The position numbers and the translations under genes are program-made. The notes under the pieces were generated by a model, which saw nothing but the letters and a program-made list of their open reading frames with translations, was not told the origin of the DNA and searched no databases. From Candidatus Aenigmatarchaeota archaeon (GTDB taxonomy: Archaea > Aenigmatarchaeota > Aenigmatarchaeia > QMZP01): a stretch of 9,456 bases of DNA. Each line of letters begins with the position of its first letter. Positions within the stretch are counted from its first letter, which is position 1. The stretch spans positions 1 to 9,456 of the forward strand of contig DAOUYM010000028.1 of NCBI GenBank assembly GCA_030666115.1, read 5' to 3'. Shown piece after piece: positions 5,928-9,456 of this stretch.

Positions 5928-6078
5928 GTTTTATGTTTATCAGAGCGCCTTGAAATAGATTTCCATGGCCGTGCCGGTTGCTATAGAAATAAAAACCCGC
6001 AACGATATGGCTATATAAATAAATACCCCGTAAACAATATATCCAGTATATTCAGTATATTCAGATAAGGTTGATTTC
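5928..6078. promoter_or_regulatory. divergent promoter region
   Basis: This 151-bp AT-rich spacer divides the minus-strand transporter from the plus-strand small basic gene. TATA candidates are CTATATAAATAAATA (6011-6025, usable on either strand), AAATAAAAA (5987-5995, minus strand, for the transporter) and the TATA cores within two CAGTATATT repeats. An AAGGTTGAT sequence (6067-6075), an imperfect Shine-Dalgarno, precedes ATG 6079 by 3 nt. Confidence 0.5.
6044..6061 (+). repeat. two tandem CAGTATATT repeats
   Basis: CAGTATATT occurs at 6044-6052 and again at 6053-6061, followed by a partial third CAG. The copies abut in the promoter region of the small basic gene, 18-35 bp before its ATG, each containing a TATA-like core. 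They could be a duplicated TATA element or a regulator site. Confidence 0.6.
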
Positions 6079-6171
6079 ATGCCCTGTGGGAAAAAGCGGA
6101 AGAAAAAGAAAATTAAGAAGCATAAGCTCAAGAAGAGAAGGAAGAAGATGAGGCACAGGAGCAAGAAGTAA
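6079..6171 (+). CDS. 30-aa Lys/Arg-rich ribosomal-protein-like peptide (eL41 or AURKAIP1/COX24 type)
   Basis: The frame ATG 6079 to TAA 6169-6171 encodes 30 residues, about two thirds of them Lys or Arg, starting MPCGKKRKKK and ending KKRRKKMRHRSKK. The C-terminal half aligns residue for residue with eukaryotic ribosomal protein eL41 (ending LKRKRRKMRQRSK in human). The IKKHKLKKRRKK stretch also fits the AURKAIP1/COX24 (DUF1713) motif of tiny ribosomal proteins such as mycobacterial bS22. Both readings place it on the ribosome; I cannot choose between them by eye. A low-complexity coincidence is possible but less likely given the promoter elements upstream, an SD-like sequence, and a following gene with a good Shine-Dalgarno 28 bp later. 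It is too short for normal ORF calling. Confidence 0.68.
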   Translation: MPCGKKRKKKKIKKHKLKKRRKKMRHRSKK

Positions 6172-6188
6172 GTTTTTTATGGAATGCC

Positions 6189-6193
6189 GGTGA
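6189..6193 (+). promoter_or_regulatory. Shine-Dalgarno of the 99-aa membrane protein
   Basis: GGTGA lies 6 nt before ATG 6200 and selects that start over other frames. The T-run TTTTTTAT (6173-6180), directly after the stop of the small basic gene, could be either a terminator tract for that gene or a TATA element for this one. Confidence 0.65.
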
Positions 6194-6199
6194 ATATTA

Positions 6200-6499
6200 A
6201 TGGTGAAAGAGGACACAGAGAAGATTGGCCTGAAGCATGGAAGGATCGGGATGGGAACCCATGCCTTTCTTGGGATACTGGTCGGCTGGCTGTCAATCCA
6301 GCTTTCTGCCATGTTCGGGAACATTATCACAGTCGTCATAGGGCTGGCTATTGTGATAGCATTTGGATACGTGCTGGAGATGTTCCTTGGGAAGAAGGGA
6401 ATTAAGTGGTGGCTCTCCAACGGGATGATAGTCTACCTGTTCATCTGGCTCATAACCTGGACTGTGTTTTACAACATGGCAATGAATATCGTGGTCTGA
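6200..6499 (+). CDS. small multi-pass membrane protein, function unknown
   Basis: This 99-residue protein has a short charged N-terminus (about 1-18, KEDTEKIGLKHGRIG). Three hydrophobic segments follow, at roughly 21-38, 41-63 and 74-96, separated by a positively charged loop LGKKGIKWW (63-71). There is no cleavable signal peptide and there are no evident catalytic motifs. I do not recognise the family. It follows the 30-residue ribosomal-like peptide by 28 bp and could be co-transcribed with it. An overlapping frame at 6406-6804 is a shadow of this gene and of the next one. Confidence 0.75.
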   Translation: MVKEDTEKIGLKHGRIGMGTHAFLGILVGWLSIQLSAMFGNIITVVIGLAIVIAFGYVLEMFLGKKGIKWWLSNGMIVYLFIWLITWTVFYNMAMNIVV

Positions 6500-6530
6500 T
6501 CCTTCAGTTTCTCCAGTCCATTTCCCAGCT

Positions 6531-6623
6531 TATTATATACTATATAGAGGATGGGTTACCCCCAGAACCAACCAAGAATCAACTATCAAACAATAATATA
6601 ACAGTTAATATGTATTATATAAT
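6531..6623 (+). promoter_or_regulatory. AT-rich promoter region of the PIN gene
   Basis: The 136-bp gap before ATG 6636 holds several TATA-like stretches: TTATATACTATATAG (6533-6547), TTAATATGTATT (6606-6616) and TTATATAAT (6615-6623). There is no Shine-Dalgarno before ATG 6636. The element near 6607-6611 has the right distance for a leaderless message; the others would give a longer leader or start inside the gene. Confidence 0.4.
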
Positions 6624-6635
6624 AGGGCGGTTCAT

Positions 6636-7262
6636 ATGGCAGGCAAGACAGGCAAGACAGGCAAACCAAAGAAGACAAAAAAGATCACGAAAAGAGCTAA
6701 AATCACGAAGAGGGCCAGGAAGAGAATCACTAAGGGAGCCAGGAAGAAAACCACAACCACAAAGAAACCCACAAAGACCGCGAAACCCACAAAAAAGATC
6801 ATAAAGAGGACCATAAAGAAAACCAAGAAGCGGATCAGGACGCCGGCCAGGCAACCAAAGCCATCCATTACAACAACCGGAACCGGAGGAATGAGGGTTC
6901 TGCTTGATGCCAACTTCCTCATGATTCCCGGGAAGTTCAAGGTGGATGTGTTCAGGGAGCTCCAGATGTTTGGCAGGCCAGAACTCTTTACCCTGGACAA
7001 GGTGGTCAAGGAACTGGAGAAGATCGCCAGGGACAGAAGCCAGGATTCCACGCACGCCAGGATGGGACTGTTTCTCATAGACAGCCGCGGTATCAATATA
7101 GTCAGATCCAGGTCAGGGAGTACTGACAAGGAACTCGGAAGGATAGGCAAGGCCGGCGACTACACGGTCTGCACCCAGGACAGGGCGCTCATAAAGATCT
7201 TAAGGAAGATGGGCGTCAAAGTCATATCTCTAAGGCAGAGGAAATATCTGGTCAGAATCTAG
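6636..7262 (+). CDS. FCF1/VapC9-type PIN-domain protein with histone-H1-like basic N-terminal tail
   Basis: 208 residues in two parts. Residues 1-85 are low complexity, rich in Lys, Arg, Thr, Pro and Ala with no acidic residue (for example KPTKTAKPTKKIIKRT), like histone H1 or bacterial H1-like tails. Residues 86-208 are a PIN nuclease domain of the archaeal FCF1/Utp24-like group: MRVLLDANFLMIP (Asp91), FTLDKVVKELEKIA (Glu126), GKAGDYTVCTQDRALIK (Asp175, Asp182) and a C-terminal VISLRQRKYL. The acidic residues for Mg2+/Mn2+ are all there, so it should be an active ribonuclease. FCF1/Utp24 cuts pre-rRNA in eukaryotes; archaeal members may do rRNA processing. The tail could hold it on RNA or chromatin. 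ATG 6891, at the domain edge, has GGAGGA (6885-6890) directly before it, probably too close for a second start. Convergent with the RHH gene, 10 bp away. Confidence 0.87.
   Translation: MAGKTGKTGKPKKTKKITKRAKITKRARKRITKGARKKTTTTKKPTKTAKPTKKIIKRTIKKTKKRIRTPARQPKPSITTTGTGGMRVLLDANFLMIPGKFKVDVFRELQMFGRPELFTLDKVVKELEKIARDRSQDSTHARMGLFLIDSRGINIVRSRSGSTDKELGRIGKAGDYTVCTQDRALIKILRKMGVKVISLRQRKYLVRI
6639..6664 (+). repeat. short tandem repeat at the start of the basic tail
   Basis: GGCAAGACA repeats at 6642-6650 and 6651-6659, followed by GGCAAACCA, encoding GKT-GKT-GKP. The whole tail, up to about 6890, is purine-rich and repetitive on the coding strand. This suggests growth by slippage of short Lys/Thr codon units. 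Confidence 0.55.
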
Positions 7263-7272
7263 CCAGGAGTAA

Positions 7273-7416
7273 TTATCTCTTGTCACTCATGCCCATTACG
7301 TGCCTTCTGGTTGCGTCACGGATGAACTCTGACCGGTTAGAATAAATACCCTTCTGTACAAGGAGATCAATCTCCTCGATTATCTTTCTTGTTATCCGCA
7401 CCTGAACCGGAACCAT
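7273..7416 (-). CDS. ribbon-helix-helix (CopG/Arc-type) DNA-binding protein, 47 aa
   Basis: The frame ATG 7414-7416 to TAA 7273-7275 encodes 47 residues. MVPVQVRITRKI is an N-terminal beta strand with alternating residues that would contact DNA bases, KIIEEIDLLVQKG is helix 1, and YSNRSEFIRDATRRHV (25-40) is the turn and helix 2, with the typical small/Ser-Arg-Ser-Glu-Phe pattern. This is the complete RHH fold and the protein should work as a dimeric repressor or antitoxin-like regulator. A GGCGAT sequence 3 nt before the ATG is an imperfect Shine-Dalgarno. An in-frame TAG upstream rules out a longer form. It converges with the PIN gene and so does not form the co-directional operon of a VapBC toxin-antitoxin pair. 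It was not in the frames of 60 residues or more. Confidence 0.85.
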   Translation of the reverse strand: MVPVQVRITRKIIEEIDLLVQKGIYSNRSEFIRDATRRHVMGMSDKR

Positions 7417-7459
7417 ATTATCGCCAAACTTCCAAATCTAATTTTTGAAAAACGTATTC

Positions 7460-7483
7460 ACTATTTAACAGTAAACTATTTAA
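7460..7483 (-). promoter_or_regulatory. duplicated TATA/operator-like element upstream of the RHH gene
   Basis: ACTATTTAA occurs at 7460-7468 and 7475-7483, 15 bp apart; on the minus strand each reads TTAAATAGT, a good archaeal TATA box. They lie about 45-65 bp before the RHH start. Paired copies on a near-helical spacing could also be binding sites for the RHH protein itself. Confidence 0.45.
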
Positions 7484-7505
7484 GCTTTTGTTACATCTGA
7501 GTTAC

Positions 7506-7523
7506 AACCGTATATTAACCGTA
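7506..7523. repeat. direct repeat AACCGTA, 11-bp period
   Basis: AACCGTA at 7506-7512 and 7517-7523 is spaced exactly 11 bp, in the divergent region between the RHH gene and the VOC gene. It may be a regulator site; short repeats of this size also occur by chance. Confidence 0.35.
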
Positions 7524-7567
7524 GTGTTCCTGGGGGGTTCCTGTAAAGTTTTTGGTTTTTCGTTTTC

Positions 7568-7577
7568 TATTTTAATC
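7568..7577 (+). promoter_or_regulatory. TATA box of the VOC gene
   Basis: CTATTTTAAT is centred about 25 bp before ATG 7597, so transcription should begin at the start codon. There is no Shine-Dalgarno, which supports a leaderless mRNA. Confidence 0.6.
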
Positions 7578-7596
7578 AATCCATCAACTAATACCC

Positions 7597-8013
7597 ATGG
7601 AATTCAATAAACTTATCCCTGAACTTAGTGTGTCTGATTTCGACAGAAGTATTAGGTTCTACGTGGATGTGATCGGATTCAGGATTGAATACCAGAGGAA
7701 GGACCCAAATTTTGCGTTACTGTCACTCCAAGGATCACAGATAATGATACAAGAGATGGGAAAGAAATGGCTTACAGGAGAACTGGAATATCCTTTCGGA
7801 AGGGGTGTCAACTTCCAGATCGAGGTTGATGATATAGACCCTGTGCTGGAATCCCTAAAGAAACACGACTATCCCATAATGGCGGAACCCCAGGAGAACT
7901 GGTACAGGAAAGGGAACATGTTACTAGGCAACATGGAATTCCTTGTCAAGGATCCTAATGGATATCTGCTCAGGTTTGCCCGGTTCATGGGAGAGAAGCC
8001 GGTTCCAGATTAG
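7597..8013 (+). CDS. VOC superfamily protein, bleomycin-resistance/glyoxalase-like
   Basis: 138 residues made of two beta-alpha-beta-beta-beta modules. Module 1 (about 1-55) begins LIPELSVSDFDRSIRFYVDV, with GFRIEYQRKDPNFALLSLQG. Module 2 (about 68-130) contains GRGVNFQIEVDDIDPV, ENWYRKGN and FLVKDPNGYLLRFARF. This order, with the WLTG and PFGRG linker, is typical of bleomycin-resistance-like VOC proteins. The best-studied members bind bleomycin as dimers without metal or chemistry; many chromosomal relatives have unknown ligands or are metal-dependent lyases or dioxygenases. Metal ligands cannot be assigned here with confidence. The last codons (GTT CCA GAT TAG) are the first unit of an 11-bp tandem repeat, so the C-terminal end was probably set by repeat expansion. 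It is likely leaderless and monocistronic. Confidence 0.87.
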   Translation: MEFNKLIPELSVSDFDRSIRFYVDVIGFRIEYQRKDPNFALLSLQGSQIMIQEMGKKWLTGELEYPFGRGVNFQIEVDDIDPVLESLKKHDYPIMAEPQENWYRKGNMLLGNMEFLVKDPNGYLLRFARFMGEKPVPD

Positions 8014-8045
8014 TTCCAAACTAGTTCCAGATCAGTTCCAGACTC
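8002..8045 (+). repeat. four tandem 11-bp repeats across the VOC stop codon
   Basis: Consecutive units GTTCCAGATTA (8002-8012), GTTCCAAACTA (8013-8023), GTTCCAGATCA (8024-8034) and GTTCCAGACTC (8035-8045) share GTTCCA(G/A)A(T/C). The first carries the last three sense codons and most of the TAG stop. The period is about one helical turn. A perfect 10-bp palindrome CCTGGCCAGG (8045-8054) follows directly. Confidence 0.85.
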
Positions 8046-8090
8046 CTGGCCAGGATACGCAAACTTTTTAAAAACCGGTTTTTTCGCAAC
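8045..8090 (+). terminator. candidate terminator of the VOC gene
   Basis: The palindrome CCTGGCCAGG (8045-8054) is followed by CTTTTT and by AAAAACCGGTTTTT (8070-8083), a self-complementary 14-mer running into further T residues. A T-rich tract with dyad symmetry shortly after a stop codon fits archaeal termination. Both palindromes have no loop and may instead be protein-binding sites. Confidence 0.4.
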
Positions 8091-8286
8091 CTTTATAAAG
8101 CTATCCCCGCCAAAAACCCTGGTTTGTAGTTCCTCTGTACCCCGTGTGTAATGTGTTGTCCAAATTAATCGTGAAACCCAGCCCAAAACAAAACAGCACA
8201 AGTCAGGCCAATTAACCCACAAGGAAATGTTGTTACTGACAAAAAATTAATAGCACGCACCACCAGTGTAATGTGTTCCCTGAACC
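8046..8286. other. gene-free stretch between the VOC and surface-protein genes
   Basis: I find no convincing gene on either strand. The minus frame 8010-8222 has no family pattern and contains the repeats just described. The stretch holds the terminator-like palindromes, an AT-rich run CTTTATAAAG (8091-8100) and two exact copies of a 12-mer. No tRNA-like or other folded RNA was evident by eye. Confidence 0.6.
8146..8277 (+). repeat. exact 12-bp direct repeat, copies 120 bp apart
   Basis: GTGTAATGTGTT occurs at 8146-8157 and 8266-8277. The second copy ends 9 bp before the TATA box of the surface-protein gene, where an upstream activator or the BRE/TFB contact region would lie. Confidence 0.7.
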
Positions 8287-8294
8287 TATTTAAA
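8287..8294 (+). promoter_or_regulatory. TATA box of the secreted-protein gene
   Basis: TATTTAAA is a near-consensus archaeal TATA box. Transcription should start around 8314-8319, giving a leader of about 45-50 nt that contains a hairpin and a strong Shine-Dalgarno. Confidence 0.6.
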
Positions 8295-8318
8295 ACTTAG
8301 GTACAATATTACAACTAA

Positions 8319-8340
8319 CCTGGCATGAATATATGTCAGG
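8319..8340 (+). promoter_or_regulatory. hairpin at the predicted 5' end of the secreted-protein mRNA
   Basis: CCTGGCAT (8319-8326) pairs with ATGTCAGG (8333-8340) over 8 bp including one G-U pair, with the 6-nt loop GAATAT. It sits right at the predicted transcript start, 11 nt before the Shine-Dalgarno. It may stabilise the mRNA or, as DNA, be an operator dyad. Confidence 0.5.
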
Positions 8341-8351
8341 GGTTTAAACTT

Positions 8352-8361
8352 GGAGGGTGAT
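8352..8361 (+). promoter_or_regulatory. strong Shine-Dalgarno of the secreted-protein gene
   Basis: GGAGGGTGAT combines GGAGG and GGTGAT matches to the 16S 3' end, ending 3 nt before ATG 8365. An ATG at 8360 inside it is followed at once by an in-frame TGA and is not the start. It suggests high translation of this gene. Confidence 0.7.
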
Positions 8362-8364
8362 GAA

Positions 8365-9456
8365 ATGAAATTTAGTGTTGGTGAAGGTCTTTTGACAAAA
8401 TTCTTAATAGTTTTCATGGCTATGGTTTCTTGTTCCATGGTTCTAACTGGAGGTGTTGTTCTTGCTGCTCATGACAATTCTGCAGAAATTAGCCCTGAGT
8501 GGTCTTCTGCGGGAATACCTATAGATTATGTTGTTACTATATGTAACGTGTTTGACGGTAACGATTCAATAGATGAAGTCAGACTATATGAAACAGTGGG
8601 ATATACTATAACAAACGCAGACGACAAAACAGGATGGTATAAATCTGCTTTTAATCCCATAAAGAAATTCTATCAGTATACTGCTGATGGATCATCAAAT
8701 TATATTGATGCTGGTGAATGCACAGATTTCACCTTTACTGCACTCACACCAGAAGAAACACCTGCTTGTGACTTGGAATGGAAATTTGAGACAAGAGACC
8801 TGAACAACGTCTGGAAATTCGCATATGATTACACAAGCGTTGACAAGATGGAACCGAGCATAGAGAAAGAAATCAACGGACCCCAAATGGGACCCTGTCC
8901 ACCAGGAGAAGGCCAGGAATGTTGGATAAGACACAGCACTGAAATAGCGGTAACAGTGAATGAAGAAGGTGCTTGTGAACCTCCAAGCGGTCTAGACTGG
9001 TGTGAGATAACCTACACCATTGATGGTGCAGGTCCTTACCAGGAAGTTTACGAAGATTTGAACGGTGAAATGAGTTGGGAATACTCAGTATATTTTGACG
9101 AGGATTCTCTACATGTTTTGAACGTGACATGTAAAGATATAGCAGGAAATATACTAGAAGATATAGAGCATTTCAGGGTCGACGACACACCACCAATATC
9201 AGACAAGTGGTTCGAGGGACCACAGAAGTTTGAGCTGGGTCTCTATGGAATGATAGAGTGGATCGATGGTGTAACAACCGTAATACTAGATTCATATGAC
9301 CCAGACCCAACAAACGAGAGTTGCAACATAGGAGTTGATAAGGTCTGGTACCTGAATGTTCTGGCAGAGGAAGAGAATCCATGTTGGATGCCCGAAGAAG
9401 CATGCCATGCCCTTATCCCATCACCATACGACACGGCTGAACCAGGGTGTATAGAT
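8365..9456 (+). CDS. secreted cysteine-rich surface protein with Ig-like domains, 3'-truncated by the window
   Basis: The frame is open for 364 codons from ATG 8365 to the window end with no stop, so it is absent from closed-ORF lists. Residues 1-35 are a Sec signal peptide: a short N-terminus with Lys2 and Lys12, a hydrophobic core LIVFMAMVSCSMVLTGGVV, and a likely cut after VLAA before HDNSAE. The mature part is acidic and beta-rich, with 12 cysteines spread along it (GPCPP, QECW, DWCE, VTCKD, NPCW and others), pointing to disulfide bonds in an exported protein. Two beta-sandwich-like units can be suspected: about 40-150 (PEWSSAGIPIDYVVTICNVF) and about 190-275, the latter ending FRVDDTPP, a linker typical of repeated Ig-like/Big domains on archaeal surface proteins. 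The exact family and role are unknown; adhesin or cell-envelope component is a guess. Confidence 0.8.
   Translation, partial: MKFSVGEGLLTKFLIVFMAMVSCSMVLTGGVVLAAHDNSAEISPEWSSAGIPIDYVVTICNVFDGNDSIDEVRLYETVGYTITNADDKTGWYKSAFNPIKKFYQYTADGSSNYIDAGECTDFTFTALTPEETPACDLEWKFETRDLNNVWKFAYDYTSVDKMEPSIEKEINGPQMGPCPPGEGQECWIRHSTEIAVTVNEEGACEPPSGLDWCEITYTIDGAGPYQEVYEDLNGEMSWEYSVYFDEDSLHVLNVTCKDIAGNILEDIEHFRVDDTPPISDKWFEGPQKFELGLYGMIEWIDGVTTVILDSYDPDPTNESCNIGVDKVWYLNVLAEEENPCWMPEEACHALIPSPYDTAEPGCID

Noticed and set aside
6406..6804. 132-residue plus frame bridging the membrane protein and the PIN gene
   Set aside because: It lacks a Shine-Dalgarno, and its Arg/Pro-rich end is an out-of-frame reading of the Lys-rich repeats of the PIN tail.
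6615..7150. Hydrophobic minus-strand frames opposite the PIN gene
   Set aside because: Their Phe/Val/Leu-rich membrane-like look is the complement of Lys/Arg/Thr-rich codons; the plus frame has a full PIN domain.
6636..7416. VapBC-type toxin-antitoxin system (PIN plus RHH)
   Set aside because: The two genes converge rather than form an antitoxin-toxin operon, and the PIN domain is the FCF1-like housekeeping type.
8002..8045. CRISPR array
   Set aside because: The units are 11 bp and abut with no spacers, so this is a simple tandem repeat.
8010..8222. 70-residue minus-strand frame
   Set aside because: It reads through the 11-bp tandem repeats and terminator-like palindromes, with no recognisable domain or Shine-Dalgarno.
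8357..8363. C box (GTGATGA) of a C/D-box guide RNA
   Set aside because: It coincides with the Shine-Dalgarno of the secreted-protein gene and no fitting D box and internal C'/D' pair is evident.
8695..9434. Minus-strand frames opposite the secreted protein
   Set aside because: The plus strand is open for 364 codons with a signal peptide and strong Shine-Dalgarno; the minus frames have no family features.

Overview
The window reads as archaeal chromosome, probably from a small-genome, uncultivated lineage (DPANN-like is my inference; no rRNA is present to settle it). Evidence: a canonical archaeal histone, an archaeal MEMO1-family protein, a DUF5679 zinc ribbon, an FCF1-like PIN protein, TATA boxes about 25 bp upstream of start codons with almost no leader (histone, VOC gene), and Shine-Dalgarno sequences of the GGTGAT/GGAGG type on other genes. 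No tRNA, rRNA, CRISPR array or insertion sequence was found.

Layout. 1-708 is the 3' part of a MEMO1/AmmeMemoRadiSam B gene. 800-940 (-) is a 46-residue zinc ribbon too short for routine ORF calling. 1046-3473 is a pyrimidine block of visibly lower GC: an orphan C-terminal piece of dihydroorotase (pyrC remnant), a 437-residue protein made of two tandem orotate-phosphoribosyltransferase-like domains, and an OMP-decarboxylase-like protein. Histone (3546-3770, +) follows and meets dihydroorotate dehydrogenase (3767-4726, -) tail to tail with overlapping stop codons. An MFS transporter (4779-5927, -) lies upstream of the dehydrogenase. A divergent promoter region separates it from a 30-residue Lys/Arg-rich ribosomal-protein-like peptide (6079-6171) and a 99-residue membrane protein (6200-6499). 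Next come a PIN-domain protein with an 85-residue histone-H1-like basic tail (6636-7262), a convergent 47-residue ribbon-helix-helix protein (7273-7416, -), a VOC/bleomycin-resistance-like protein (7597-8013), a gene-free stretch with short repeats (8014-8364), and the 5' part of a secreted cysteine-rich surface protein (8365-end).

How the genes fit together. Steps 3 to 6 of UMP synthesis (dihydroorotase, dihydroorotate dehydrogenase, OPRT, OMPDC) are all represented within 3.7 kb, but only the dehydrogenase looks conventional at its catalytic motif. The dihydroorotase is a stub, the OPRT-like protein is a fused pseudo-dimer lacking the standard PRPP signature in both halves, and the OMPDC-like protein has Asn in place of the second Asp of DxKxxD and Ser in place of the phosphate-binding Arg. 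The two proteins are adjacent and co-oriented and may be a diverged or repurposed pair; this is the most interesting part of the window. A second theme is very basic nucleic-acid-binding proteins: histone, the 30-residue peptide and the H1-like tail on the PIN protein.
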